DNA of 64,000 nucleotides from Alkanindiges illinoisensis (lineage in GTDB: Bacteria; Pseudomonadota; Gammaproteobacteria; Pseudomonadales; Moraxellaceae): contig NZ_SNTY01000009.1 of assembly GCF_004377485.1 (NCBI RefSeq), positions 23,331-87,330 of the forward strand, in the 5' to 3' direction. Position 1 is the first letter of the stretch; the number at the start of each line of letters is the position of its first letter. Position numbers and translations under genes: made by a program. The notes beneath the pieces are model-generated. The model worked only from the letters and a program-made list of their open reading frames with translations, had not been told where the DNA came from and made no database searches. Below are positions 46,977 through 56,608 of the stretch, one piece after another.

Positions 46977-49406
46977 ATGAATTTATCACGTGGTTTTACC
47001 TTCATCAGCATGGTGCTGGTTATTATTATTCTGGCTGCATTCGTTGGTCTGGGCATTTATACCGTAAGGCTTGACTATATTGTACGCAGCAAATTTGAAG
47101 GCAAGCGCTGGGAAATTCCTGCCAAGGTATTTGCACGGCCACTTGAACTGTTTAACGGTGCACTGGTAACACCGGATAACCTGAAACAGGAACTCAAACT
47201 GCTTAATTATAAAAAAGCTGATAACTATGAATCACCGGGAACCTATGTTGATAAAGGCAGCATGGTCTATGTGCATACCCGGGGCTTTGATTTTGGTGAT
47301 TCCACGGAACCAGAACAGGTACTGGAAGTCACCACCGATGGCCAACAGGTTACGGATGTCCGCAGTACCCAGCAAAATGGCACCGGCATTGCCCGTCTGG
47401 AACCCATTCTGGTGGGTGGTATCTATCCGCGCCACAATGAAGACCGCGTACTGATCCAGCTTGGCAAAGTTCCCCAGCCTTTAATTGATGCCCTGATTTC
47501 CACGGAAGACCGCAAGTTCTATAGCCATCATGGCGTATCTATTCGCGGAATTGCGCGGGCAATGGTTAGCAACATGACTGGCGGCCCGCGTCAGGGTGGC
47601 TCTACCCTAACCCAGCAATTGGTAAAGAATTTTTATTTAAGCCCTGAGCGCACCTTAAAGCGCAAGGCCAATGAAGCCCTGATGGCATTGCTGGTAGAAC
47701 TGCACTACAACAAAAATGACATTCTGGAAGCTTACTTAAATGAAGTGAATCTGGGACAAAATGGCAATCACTCCATTAATGGTTTTGGCCTGGCATCACA
47801 GTTTTATTTTGGCCAGCCCTTAAATGAGCTGAAGTTACCGCAAATGGCATTTCTGGTGGGTCTGGTAAAAGGACCAAGCTTGTACAACCCGTGGCGCAAT
47901 CCTGAGCTGGCGCTGGAACGCCGTAACGTGGTCCTGCACAATATGCTAATTACAGGCAGGATTGATCAGCAGCAATATGACGATGCCATAAAAACCAAAC
48001 TCAATGTCATTAAAAAGCCAACCGTTGGCCAGAGCCTGTTCCCGGACTTTCTGGATGTGGTACGCCGCCAGCTTAAAGAAGAATATCAGGAAGTGGACCT
48101 GACCAGTGAAGGCCTGCGCATTTTTACTACGTTAGACCCGATTGTGCAGACTTCGGCCAACAACGCATTCGACACAACGCTCAAGCAATTAATCAAGCGC
48201 AATCCAAAACGGCTGGAAGGCCTGCAAGGTGCGGTCACTGTTGCCAATCCTGAAAATGGTGAAATTCTGGCTGTGGTGGGTGGTTCAGGCATGTTCACCG
48301 GCTTTAACCGCGCGGTGGATGCCAAACGTCAGGTGGGTTCACTGTTAAAGCCTGTGGTGTACTTTAATGCCTTGGAATCGCAACGTTATAGCTTGAATAG
48401 TCCCATTAGTGATGCGCCAGTCAGCATTACCGGGATGGGTATGAAAGACTGGAAACCCAAAAACTATGATGGGCAAAGTCATGGCACAGTCCCTTTAGTA
48501 TATGCACTAGCGCATTCCTATAATCTGGCCACTGTAAGGCTGGGCTGGGAAATGGGCATTCCCAGCTTTATTAATACCCTGCATACTTTGGGTATTGACG
48601 ATGACATTAAACCTTATCCATCCATTCTGCTGGGTGCAGTTAACCTGTCGCCCATGCAGGTTTTGGGCATGTATCAGGTTTATGCCGCCAATGGTTTTCG
48701 CTATGCCCCCCGCTCCATCCGCAGCGTGGTAGATGCCAAGGGTAATCCCTTACAGCGTTATGGCCTGAATGTGCGCCAGAGTCTGGATCCGGGTGGGGTT
48801 TACCTGCTTAACTATGCATTACAACAAGTGATGCGTAGCGGTACAGGTGCCAGTGCTTACGCCACGCTACCGTCTAATTTAAACCTTGCGGGTAAAAGTG
48901 GCACTACCAACGACGCGCGTGATTCATGGTTTGCAGGATACAGTGGCAATTATGTGGCAGTGGTCTGGCTGGGACATGATGACAACCGACCTATTGGCCT
49001 GACAGGTTCCAGTGGTGCATTGCCGGTATGGATCAATGTGATGAAACAGCTGAATCTGGCACCGGTTGAACCAGTGCAGCCTACCACTGTGCAGTGGCAA
49101 TGGATTGATCAGGCCAGTGGTAACCTGTCTGCACAGGAATGTCCCGGTGCTGTTTATATTCCCATGCTGGCGTCTACAGTGCCTAATCAGGCTACGTCCT
49201 GTGGCATGCTCCATATCTATGGTTCACAGGAAGCGCCGTATGGCGAAACTGAACTGGATGAAAATGGCCAGCCGGTTTACCAGCAATATGCCCGCCGCGT
49301 GCCGGAGCCTGCGGACACAGGCGAAGCCAGCATTAATCTGGAATTACCGCCAGACCCTGACACTGGCAAACCCCCTGTAGTCCGTCGTTTCTGGTCCAGT
49401 GAATAA
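46977..49406 (+). CDS. mrcB: Penicillin-binding protein 1B (bifunctional)
   Basis: The 809-residue class A PBP has an N-terminal membrane anchor, a glycosyltransferase domain (STEDRKFYSHHGVS with catalytic Glu; RQGGSTLTQQLVKN) and a transpeptidase domain with SLLK (active Ser), the SYN motif in AHSYNLAT and KSGTTNDARDSWFAGY. The VFARPLELF segment marks the 1B type. It polymerises and crosslinks peptidoglycan. The next gene is a candidate activator. Confidence 0.95.
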   Translation: MNLSRGFTFISMVLVIIILAAFVGLGIYTVRLDYIVRSKFEGKRWEIPAKVFARPLELFNGALVTPDNLKQELKLLNYKKADNYESPGTYVDKGSMVYVHTRGFDFGDSTEPEQVLEVTTDGQQVTDVRSTQQNGTGIARLEPILVGGIYPRHNEDRVLIQLGKVPQPLIDALISTEDRKFYSHHGVSIRGIARAMVSNMTGGPRQGGSTLTQQLVKNFYLSPERTLKRKANEALMALLVELHYNKNDILEAYLNEVNLGQNGNHSINGFGLASQFYFGQPLNELKLPQMAFLVGLVKGPSLYNPWRNPELALERRNVVLHNMLITGRIDQQQYDDAIKTKLNVIKKPTVGQSLFPDFLDVVRRQLKEEYQEVDLTSEGLRIFTTLDPIVQTSANNAFDTTLKQLIKRNPKRLEGLQGAVTVANPENGEILAVVGGSGMFTGFNRAVDAKRQVGSLLKPVVYFNALESQRYSLNSPISDAPVSITGMGMKDWKPKNYDGQSHGTVPLVYALAHSYNLATVRLGWEMGIPSFINTLHTLGIDDDIKPYPSILLGAVNLSPMQVLGMYQVYAANGFRYAPRSIRSVVDAKGNPLQRYGLNVRQSLDPGGVYLLNYALQQVMRSGTGASAYATLPSNLNLAGKSGTTNDARDSWFAGYSGNYVAVVWLGHDDNRPIGLTGSSGALPVWINVMKQLNLAPVEPVQPTTVQWQWIDQASGNLSAQECPGAVYIPMLASTVPNQATSCGMLHIYGSQEAPYGETELDENGQPVYQQYARRVPEPADTGEASINLELPPDPDTGKPPVVRRFWSSE

Positions 49407-49424
49407 TTGATTGAGGCAATACAC

Positions 49425-50087
49425 ATGACAATGAGCATAACGACAACATCTGTAGGGTCTAAAACTGCACTTAAACCGGCTATACTGGTTTTGTTACCTT
49501 TAATGGGTATTAGCCTGCTCACAGGTTGTCAAAGCATGACCGGGGTTAAAAAATCCTCCAGCCCTTATCTGGACATTGAAGAAAAAACCCGGCCAGTGGT
49601 AACTGCACCGACTACCCCTGCCAAAGTTCAGGAAAATGGTGCCAAGCGCACACCATTGCCTGAATATGCAGAGCCTTCCATTCAAAGCCAGAGCCTGCCA
49701 TCGGCCATTCCCGCACCACGGCCATTGCAGCGCAAAGCAGCACTTCGTGACGGCAGCAATATTCCTGCATTTAGTAAACTCATGGCGCAGGCGCAACAGC
49801 AGATTCAGGCCAATCAGCTTAATGCGGCTGAGCAAACCCTGATTCAGGCGCAACGCATGGCACCGCAATCAGCAGCCGTATACGCCCGCCTTAGTGAAGT
49901 TGCATTAAAAAAACGGCAAGGTGGCAATGCTGAAGCCATGGCCCGAAAAGGCCTGATGCTCACCAGCAATCCGCGTCAGCAGCATGCATTCTGGCAATTG
50001 ATTCTGGCTTCTGCAGAACTGCAAAATAATGCCGCGCTGGCCGGTCAGGCCCGTAGTCAAATCCAGAAGCTGGCCAGCCAGTTTTAA
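49425..50087 (+). CDS. TPR lipoprotein, probable PBP1b activator (LpoP-like)
   Basis: This roughly 220-residue protein has a lipoprotein signal with lipobox LLTGC (Cys about 35), a Pro/Thr-rich linker and a C-terminal TPR-like helical region (about 125-220: MAQAQQQIQANQLNAAEQTLIQAQRMAP). It lies directly after mrcB. This matches the PBP1b-activating lipoprotein LpoP described in Pseudomonas and found by synteny in Acinetobacter; the assignment is inferred. ATG 49425 has GAGG upstream. Confidence 0.75.
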   Translation: MTMSITTTSVGSKTALKPAILVLLPLMGISLLTGCQSMTGVKKSSSPYLDIEEKTRPVVTAPTTPAKVQENGAKRTPLPEYAEPSIQSQSLPSAIPAPRPLQRKAALRDGSNIPAFSKLMAQAQQQIQANQLNAAEQTLIQAQRMAPQSAAVYARLSEVALKKRQGGNAEAMARKGLMLTSNPRQQHAFWQLILASAELQNNAALAGQARSQIQKLASQF

Positions 50088-50108
50088 AAGTACTTCTTTT
50101 AAAAGTAC
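50082..50108. repeat. 12-base direct repeat at the 3' end of the LpoP-like gene
   Basis: TTTTAAAAGTAC occurs at 50082-50093 and 50097-50108, three bases apart. The first copy includes the stop codon. Confidence 0.6.
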
Positions 50109-50219
50109 CTCAATGGGTTATGGTTAAATGAATCAGGCTTTCATCAGGCAACCTTTAATCTATCTGGTTTAAGGTGATCCTAACTGCTAATCAGTTGATT
50201 AAAGCCTGATTTCATTTAT

Positions 50220-51242
50220 TTAAGACTGATAAAACGCACGAATACCTGCCACACCAAATCCACCAGCCTGATGCACCTGCCCCAAGTCATCAGGTGCGAT
50301 GCCTCCCAGTGCATACACAGGCACATTACTTTGCGCACAAAGCTGCTGCCAGGCTGCCCAGCCCAAACCAGCCTGTCCGGCATGTGTGCTGGTAGCATGC
50401 ACGGGACTTAACAGCACGGCATCCATTGCTAATGTATTGGCTTGATGAATAGATGCTGCATCGTGGCAAGCCGCAAAGTAAAACCATGATGATGGCAACT
50501 GCACCTTGTCATTAAACTGCATCTGGTTATCCAACTGCATCAGATCACGCTGGCTCAAATGCACGCCTGTTATTGCTGAGTCCAGTTCAGGCCATAGCGG
50601 CTTTAAAGTTTTAACCTGTGAATACATGGCAATCAGTTTTAGGTCTGGTCGCTGACTGGACAATGTCTTAATAGCCTGCTGGTACAGGCTGGCATCCAGC
50701 TGTTTATGGCGTACATATAACCATGCCTGTTGTGGCGTATGTCGACTATGCCAGTCCAGCCATTGATTTAAAGTTTGCTGATGATCTTGCGACTGTGTAA
50801 TCACATAGTGGTCTGGCAGCAGCACCATAGGCAAAATGGGCGCATTGGCATCTGGAAACTGGTACTGGCCAAGCTCATGTCTGTTTACCCAGCGAATTGC
50901 CTGATTTTGCTGGCCACAAGGCTCCCCCTCAAATTCAGTCACCTTAAAAATATGCAGGCATACGGTTTTTTCAGGATAATTAAAATATAACTGCTGCGCA
51001 CGGATTGCTTTTTTAACCTGAATATTAATTTCCTCAAGCAGTTCCCGTGTCAAGGCTTGCAGCGGCGTTTCGCTGGCTTCCACCTTACCGCCTGGAAATT
51101 CATAGCGGTTGCCCTGGTGCAAACTGGCATCACGCCAGCAAATCAGCACCTGATCAGACTGTACAATAACGCCCACAGCAACATGCACAACTTTTGAATG
51201 ATGAGGATTTAAACCGGAACTCAATGGCGCATACTCTGGCAA
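50220..51242 (-). CDS. Nudix hydrolase fused to thiamine-phosphate-synthase-like domain
   Basis: The N-terminal part (about 15-140) is a MutT-type Nudix domain: GGKVEASETPLQALTRELLEEI is a full Nudix box. The C-terminal part (about 150-340) is a TMP/TenI-like barrel with ITGVHLSQRD, CHDAASIHQA and a final ALGGIAPDD. The first domain would clean 8-oxo-dGTP; the second may lack TMP synthase activity. Such fusions are known in gammaproteobacteria. The frame opens with TTG without a ribosome site, so the start is uncertain; a GTG near 51185 is possible. Confidence 0.85.
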   Translation of the reverse strand: MPEYAPLSSGLNPHHSKVVHVAVGVIVQSDQVLICWRDASLHQGNRYEFPGGKVEASETPLQALTRELLEEINIQVKKAIRAQQLYFNYPEKTVCLHIFKVTEFEGEPCGQQNQAIRWVNRHELGQYQFPDANAPILPMVLLPDHYVITQSQDHQQTLNQWLDWHSRHTPQQAWLYVRHKQLDASLYQQAIKTLSSQRPDLKLIAMYSQVKTLKPLWPELDSAITGVHLSQRDLMQLDNQMQFNDKVQLPSSWFYFAACHDAASIHQANTLAMDAVLLSPVHATSTHAGQAGLGWAAWQQLCAQSNVPVYALGGIAPDDLGQVHQAGGFGVAGIRAFYQS

Positions 51243-51307
51243 AATGGCAATTATGCCTTGCCTTGTTTAGTAGTTACAAAAAATTATTCAGATGCTTGCA
51301 CAAATGA

Positions 51308-51339
51308 TTGACAGTTTTATTTGATAATGATTATCATTA
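51308..51339 (+). promoter_or_regulatory. Promoter with Fur box upstream of hemP
   Basis: A perfect -35 TTGACA (51308-51313) is followed by the Fur-box sequence GATAATGATTATCATTA (51323-51339), which covers the expected -10. Iron-loaded Fur would block RNA polymerase here. Confidence 0.85.
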
Positions 51340-51369
51340 ATTAAACCAGCGCACGGAGACGAAACCGTC

Positions 51370-51534
51370 ATGAACGCCCCATTCCAGATGTTTAACAATA
51401 ATACTGCTCAAACCTTGCCCATGCTGCATTCACACAATCTGTTTGCTATGGGTCGTGAAATCCGCATCCTGCATGAAGGTGAAGAATACCGTTTGCGCTT
51501 GACCCGTAATAACCGGCTTATTTTAACCAAATAG
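51370..51534 (+). CDS. hemP: Hemin uptake protein HemP
   Basis: A 54-residue protein, too short for usual gene lists. The C-terminal EIRILHEGEEYRLRLTRN is the conserved HemP core, with a short N-terminal variable part. HemP promotes expression or function of hemin uptake systems and is Fur controlled, which matches the upstream Fur box. No heme receptor gene follows; the next gene is a lipase-like lipoprotein about 190 bases on. GGAGA lies upstream. Confidence 0.85.
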   Translation: MNAPFQMFNNNTAQTLPMLHSHNLFAMGREIRILHEGEEYRLRLTRNNRLILTK

Positions 51535-51727
51535 TTATTGTCGGTTTTCAAAACAATTATTTTATAAAAACAGTCTTATCTTGCTCTGTTAGCAACCATT
51601 TACAGGGCTATATTTTATCTATGCAGTACTGATGGGCTGTAGCAACATGACTGTTACGGTTTAGTCATTGGGTATTAAAAGTTTTTTTGGTTATGATCAC
51701 CCTATGCCAAAAAGGATATTATTAACC

Positions 51728-53851
51728 ATGCCAAAAACTTCAACCATTTCAGCACTAGCGGGCCTTGTTTTTATTGCGTCCAGTTTGACGCTGTCAGGCT
51801 GTCAGGTGGTAAAAGTCAAACAACAGCCACTATCGGTGTCGCTGAGTAACGAACGCGACAGCATTCTGGTACGCTCGCGTTTGAGTGAGGCTACGCTGAG
51901 TGTACTGGCCAGTACCGGACAGGATGCGGAAGAATGCACCAATGATCCTGAAGCCTGCCTGACCAAGTTGCGCAAGGTTCCTCAAGTGGTTGACGAGCAA
52001 TATTTATCTGTAGGCAGTGAGCTATATCTGGCCAAGGTTAACCAGCTTAAGGACACGCCGGAATGCCACTCGCCCTTTGAGCCTGAACCGTTTAGTACGC
52101 AGTTAAGTGGCCTTGGCAATAAAATTGTTCGCCCGGTTAATACCCCAGTCAATGTTGATTTAAAGCCTTATTATAACTGCCTGTCTATCCAGCAGGGTTT
52201 GCTGGCCAGTAGTTTGGGCCATGCCTATGCCTACCTGTTTTATACCGAGCGCGAACCGAGCCAGCGCCTGTTTGATAACCGGCAGGTACAGGTGCGGGAT
52301 TTTTATAATCAGGCTTTGGTCAACCTGATTACTTTGATCAACCAGACCAATAAAAATTACCGGTTTACCAATAACCGGCCATTCCAGCTGGGTGACAATA
52401 CCTTTTATTTTTATCCCTATTTAAGTCAGGATAAAACCCTGCCCGCCTCAACTGAACTGGTGTCTGCCTACGACCTGAATTTTAGGGGTTTGCAATCTAT
52501 TAACCGGCGTGATGGCTTTGGTACGGAGTTTGTCAGTATCTTGCCGGAAAGTGCTGAAGAGCCAGTAAAGCCAGTGGACACCTATAGCGTAAAGCAGGCG
52601 GTTAATAAAAATATTAAAGACGGGCAAGGCAAAGCTCAGGCTAAAAATAATATTCATCAGGCCCGTTACCTGCCCGTCACCATGGTGGCTCAGCCGCGTG
52701 GCAATAACATTAAGGAAATCCTGCAAAGCCATGCCTTTGATGTGCAGATTTATAATCCCTATCAATATGAAAAGATCGAAGTTGATCAAAAATCCTATCC
52801 ACTGGCTGCCAATTTTTCAGCACCCTACGGGCTATGGCTGGCACGTACTGATTTGGCTGCAACGGCTTACCGGAGCTTGCTGGGCCGCGAAGAGCGCCTG
52901 ATTGCCCCGCATCTTTACATGCTGGAGCCTTATAATCCCAACAAGCGTGTCATTATCATGGTACATGGGCTAGCTAGCAGTCCTGAAGCCTGGATCCGGC
53001 TAACCCATGATGCATTGGGTGATACTATTTTGCGTGAACATTATCAGGTGTGGCAGGTTTTTTATTCTACCAATATGCCCATTCTGGAAAACCGCTATCA
53101 GATTCACGGCCTGATTGAAAGTGCCTTTAAGCAGGTTGATCCACAAGGCAATGCGCTTGCTAGTCAAAAAGCAGTGCTGATTGGACATAGCATGGGTGCC
53201 GTGATTGCACGGCTGCTCATGAGCAATGATAACTTTCAGGATAAAGCCCTGACCGATATCAATCCGCAAGTACGCCAGAAGTTAATGTCCATTCCTGCCG
53301 TACAGCAGCGCTTTAGCATGCAGGCACTGCCAGAAGTTGGCCGTATGGTCTTATTGTCTGCCCCGTTACGCGGTACTGATTATGCGGATCGCTGGTTTAC
53401 CCGTGCTGTCCGTAAGGTAATACGCTTGCCCAAATCATTTGTGGAGTCGATTGTTACCGGTTCGCAAACTGCCAATATTGATCAGCAACTACTGGAAACC
53501 ATTCATAATATTTCGCTTACTAAAGTGCAAAATGGCCCAAGTGACCTGAGTAAAAAATCCGACTTCACCAAACTTACTCAAGACGCGCACATTATTGCAG
53601 GCTTACCTTACCACTCCATCATTGGAAATGATAAAGGCAACGTGCCCAAGTCTGAAATGAGTGACGGCATTGTGTCTTACAGTAGTGCTCATCTGGATGG
53701 CGCTGTCTCGGAAAAGATTATAGAAGGCGGCCATTCCATTCAGGAAACGCCACAGGCGATTTTGGAGCTACGCCGGATTTTACGCCTGCATTTGGAGCAA
53801 TTAGGAGATGTTTCACCCAATCCTTCCAAGTCGGAGGAACCGGCAACCTAA
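51728..53851 (+). CDS. Large lipoprotein with C-terminal alpha/beta hydrolase (lipase-like) domain
   Basis: The roughly 707-residue protein has a signal peptide with lipobox LTLSGC, an N-terminal region of about 380 residues without a recognised domain (with CTNDPEACL cysteines) and an alpha/beta hydrolase domain from about 410: oxyanion-type VHGLASSPEAW, nucleophile elbow IGHSMGAV, and final His in EGGHSIQ. It would be an esterase or phospholipase on the outer membrane. ATG 51728 gives a 25-residue signal; 51704 is an alternative. Confidence 0.8.
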   Translation: MPKTSTISALAGLVFIASSLTLSGCQVVKVKQQPLSVSLSNERDSILVRSRLSEATLSVLASTGQDAEECTNDPEACLTKLRKVPQVVDEQYLSVGSELYLAKVNQLKDTPECHSPFEPEPFSTQLSGLGNKIVRPVNTPVNVDLKPYYNCLSIQQGLLASSLGHAYAYLFYTEREPSQRLFDNRQVQVRDFYNQALVNLITLINQTNKNYRFTNNRPFQLGDNTFYFYPYLSQDKTLPASTELVSAYDLNFRGLQSINRRDGFGTEFVSILPESAEEPVKPVDTYSVKQAVNKNIKDGQGKAQAKNNIHQARYLPVTMVAQPRGNNIKEILQSHAFDVQIYNPYQYEKIEVDQKSYPLAANFSAPYGLWLARTDLAATAYRSLLGREERLIAPHLYMLEPYNPNKRVIIMVHGLASSPEAWIRLTHDALGDTILREHYQVWQVFYSTNMPILENRYQIHGLIESAFKQVDPQGNALASQKAVLIGHSMGAVIARLLMSNDNFQDKALTDINPQVRQKLMSIPAVQQRFSMQALPEVGRMVLLSAPLRGTDYADRWFTRAVRKVIRLPKSFVESIVTGSQTANIDQQLLETIHNISLTKVQNGPSDLSKKSDFTKLTQDAHIIAGLPYHSIIGNDKGNVPKSEMSDGIVSYSSAHLDGAVSEKIIEGGHSIQETPQAILELRRILRLHLEQLGDVSPNPSKSEEPAT

Positions 53852-53916
53852 TGCATTTTTTGCTTCCAATAGGTAATTTAGGCTAATTGATCTGGCAGTT
53901 ATAACGGATAGCCTGA

Positions 53917-54578
53917 TGTTTCCTGCATGAGCGTCTGGGCTTTAACCTGTGGATGATCACCCGTACCCGTACCGAAGGTGAGGACTGGATTGTTCTGCAA
54001 TCTGAAGACCATGGTTATGACATCAAACCCGGTCAGGTCTTTCGCTGGGCGGCTTGCTTAGTCTTACCCTACAAAAAGAACTCAAGCTGGCTGAACATAG
54101 CCGCTATCTAAAACGTTTACAGGCTGAAGCACTCACTGATGAGTTAACCCAGGTGTATAACAAACGGGGCTGGGAAAAACTGTTACAAGCTGAGGAAAAA
54201 CGCACCCGTCGCTATGGGCACTCCTCAGCCATTTATGTGGTAGATCTGGATGGACTTAAGGAAATCAACGACACCTGTGGTCATTTGGCAGGCGATGAGT
54301 TAATCCGCCAGACTACACAAATTTTGCGTCATTCTGTCCGAACAGAAGATGTGGTGGCCCGGCTGGGGGGCGATGAATTTGCCACCCTGACTATCGAAAC
54401 CAGTGAAGCTGAAGCCAATGTCGTCAAGGAGCGTATACAGCAGGCCCCCATTAATAACCAGGTCGAGGCTTCTGTTGGTGTTGCCATCCGCCTGCCTGTA
54501 ACTGGCTTGAAAGAATCTTTCCGTCTGGCTTACCAGCAGATGTATGTCCATAAGCGCAGCAAGCAAGATCAAGGCTAA
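53917..54578 (+). pseudogene. Decayed GAF-GGDEF diguanylate cyclase gene
   Basis: One frame from about 53917 to 54045 encodes a GAF fragment (LHERLGFNLWMITRT..., ending VFRWA) preceded directly by a stop. The frame then shifts and the rest of the GAF domain, perhaps 60 residues or more, is missing. From 54054 another frame encodes an intact-looking GGDEF domain with DELTQVYNKRGW, the metal Asp in VVDLDGL and the RLGGDEFATL loop. The 174-residue GGDEF frame has a TTG start without a site. It is best read as a 5'-truncated, internally deleted pseudogene. Confidence 0.7.
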
Positions 54579-54981
54579 TCGCTATTAAGAAACGAGAAAC
54601 AAGGATTTTGTTATCAGGCTGCGTAAATTGAGTAAATCGTGTTCATCAAGCTACACAACCCTGCGTTTTCATTAATCACTGTAACCATTCAAGCTTCTCC
54701 TGAATAATTCATAACTATTTTTGCACTTATGCTTACAGCAAGCCGTTCTAAAGTATCTCTTAGAATCTGGTACTAGCTTATATACAAGCTGACAGTACTT
54801 ATATTTATTGATGGCTTACAAATGCATTTTTTAAGGCGCTCAACATTTAAAGCCTTTCAATAAATATTTTTAAGTCAATAGATTAACTGAAATTATTGAA
54901 CAATAGCCGCTGGCCAACCGCACAATCAACCGGGTTAATTGCAAGCTATGGTGAACTCAATGCGGTAAAAGGATTAACGAC
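54579..54981. other. Intergenic region
   Basis: About 400 AT-rich bases between the decayed GGDEF gene and the small zinc-ribbon gene. No gene, repeat or structured RNA stands out apart from AAAGGA just before the next ATG. Confidence 0.4.
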
Positions 54982-55152
54982 ATGATGCAGCCCCTCACAT
55001 TAAAATGCCTAAAATGCGGCCATAGCGCAATCAATAGCACCCTGTGCAAAAATTGCCTGTCGAACAGCTATAAAACACTTGGACTGCGCCTGTTAAAGGT
55101 TAATAGCTTTCTGTTATTATCGGTTGCCACAGTGCTGCTATTTTTACGCTAA
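54982..55152 (+). CDS. Small zinc-ribbon membrane protein
   Basis: A 56-residue protein with two CxxC knuckles (LKCLKCG and LCKNCLS) at the N-terminus, typical of a zinc ribbon, followed by one hydrophobic helix at the very C-terminus (FLLLSVATVLLFL). AAAGGA is eight bases upstream and a strong terminator follows within 50 bases, both supporting a real gene. Function unknown. Confidence 0.6.
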   Translation: MMQPLTLKCLKCGHSAINSTLCKNCLSNSYKTLGLRLLKVNSFLLLSVATVLLFLR

Positions 55153-55201
55153 TTTCTGTATATCTTATTCCTAAGATTTTCATCATAACTAATATTCTTA
55201 T

Positions 55202-55235
55202 AGCCTGAAAATGAGTGATTTTTCAGGCTTTTTAT
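55202..55235. terminator. Bidirectional terminator
   Basis: AGCCTGAAAA, a seven-base loop and TTTTTCAGGCT then TTTTTATAA; can serve the zinc-ribbon gene and the convergent DUF6438 gene. Confidence 0.8.
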
Positions 55236-55278
55236 AATAGTAATCATCTAATGATTTGTCGTAGCGCTTTTTTAAGTC

Positions 55279-55785
55279 TTAACGCCTAATCCAGCTTGCA
55301 ATGCCCAGCTCTTGTGGCAGGCGATCCATCACCTCATTTAATGCGCGGCTTGTTTCAGACAGACAACCCCGGTTATGATGCAGTACAGTCTGGCGGCCAT
55401 CTGCCTTTTGCCAGACAATCTGATAAGTTTGCTGGTCGGTGATTTGGTTTTCACACTGAGTGGTTTCAGTGCTCCCCTCAACCGGGCGATAAGGTTTTAA
55501 TTGTGATTTAACCTGGTTGTAGATGGCTGGTTCCGTGGAAAGCACTCGTGTTCCCTGCACAGCAGTATGCTGTTTGCCCTCAAACTCTACCCGGCCATTA
55601 GGACGAATTACGACTGTATACACTGGACAGGCGCCAAAACATGGGCCTACTGTGTATTGAATGGTTTCCTGATTGGCCAAATCTGTTGAATTGGCAGATG
55701 TTATTGCAGGCGCGCTACACGCAGCCAGACTACCTATAAGTGCAGCAATACACGACATACGGCACAGCATAAAAGTTGTTTCCAT
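55279..55785 (-). CDS. DUF6438-type lipoprotein
   Basis: The 168-residue product has a signal peptide with a lipobox-like SLAAC (Cys about 23) and a domain with GPCFGACPVYTVVIRPNGRVEFEG, the signature of DUF6438. Other conserved Cys may form disulfides in the periplasm. Function of the family is unknown. Confidence 0.72.
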   Translation of the reverse strand: METTFMLCRMSCIAALIGSLAACSAPAITSANSTDLANQETIQYTVGPCFGACPVYTVVIRPNGRVEFEGKQHTAVQGTRVLSTEPAIYNQVKSQLKPYRPVEGSTETTQCENQITDQQTYQIVWQKADGRQTVLHHNRGCLSETSRALNEVMDRLPQELGIASWIRR

Positions 55786-56047
55786 AGCGAATGATTCTCA
55801 CTTTTACAATTATTAATGGCCTAGTATGTGCAGCTAACGACTCAGCGCTATACCTTTTTTGTGAATGCTTTTCTACCGTTAACAGAAGTCACAATTTCCC
55901 GGCACAAGCTAACTGTATTTTTAAGAAATATTGCGCTTTAAATAACCTGAATCTTGAGTCTATAATAGGTTTTATATCGTTCAAAAATAGTCTTAAACAA
56001 TATTTTTATGACCTAAAAAATAGCTTAAATTGTAGTGGAAACAATAA

Positions 56048-56557
56048 ATGCGACCCTTAAACTATTTAATCTTGCTGCTGTTAATTTCGCCACTGGCGCA
56101 AGCACAGGTGATGAAATGTACCGATGCCAAAGGCAATGTCACTTTTTCTGATGGCGGTTGCCGCAGTACCCATAAAACGGCTACCGTGATAATGAATGAC
56201 GCCCAAAACAGCTCCAGCGCCGTTAATCGATATCGTACGCGGTCTGACTATTCCAGCAATTACTCCAATAATCATATACAGCAGGAATATGACAGATATA
56301 ACGCCCGCGAATCCTGGGATAACTATAAAACCAATTATGAAAAAGCCAGAAAATTTGCAGCAGACCGACAACATGCCAAAGAATATGAAGATGAAATCCG
56401 GCTGGCCAATGAAGCCCGCATGAGAAATATGGATAGAAACTCAAGCTATAATCCATATAGCTCAAATGCATACTCATCAACTGGTTATTCTTTAAACCCC
56501 TACACTTCAAACCGCAGAGCCTGCCACTTCAGTGGTAGCCAAATGGTATGTAACTAG
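56048..56557 (+). CDS. Secreted DUF4124-domain protein
   Basis: Signal peptide ends ...AQAQ (about residue 20); the DUF4124 core VMKCTDAKGNVTFSDGGC follows. The rest is Asn/Ser/Tyr/Arg-rich, with a charged helix (YEKARKFAADRQHAKEYEDEI) and a C-terminal pair of Cys. GGAAAC lies before the ATG. Periplasmic; function unknown. Confidence 0.75.
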   Translation: MRPLNYLILLLLISPLAQAQVMKCTDAKGNVTFSDGGCRSTHKTATVIMNDAQNSSSAVNRYRTRSDYSSNYSNNHIQQEYDRYNARESWDNYKTNYEKARKFAADRQHAKEYEDEIRLANEARMRNMDRNSSYNPYSSNAYSSTGYSLNPYTSNRRACHFSGSQMVCN

Positions 56558-56608
56558 CAGTAAAAACAGCAAAATTTATCTAAACTTCACGCTGCCGCAA
56601 TCCAGTAT

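Noticed and set aside
55791..56060. 89-codon plus-strand frame before the DUF4124 gene
   Set aside because: It overlaps the promoter of that gene, is Asn/Phe/Cys-rich without a pattern, and no ribosome site is seen.
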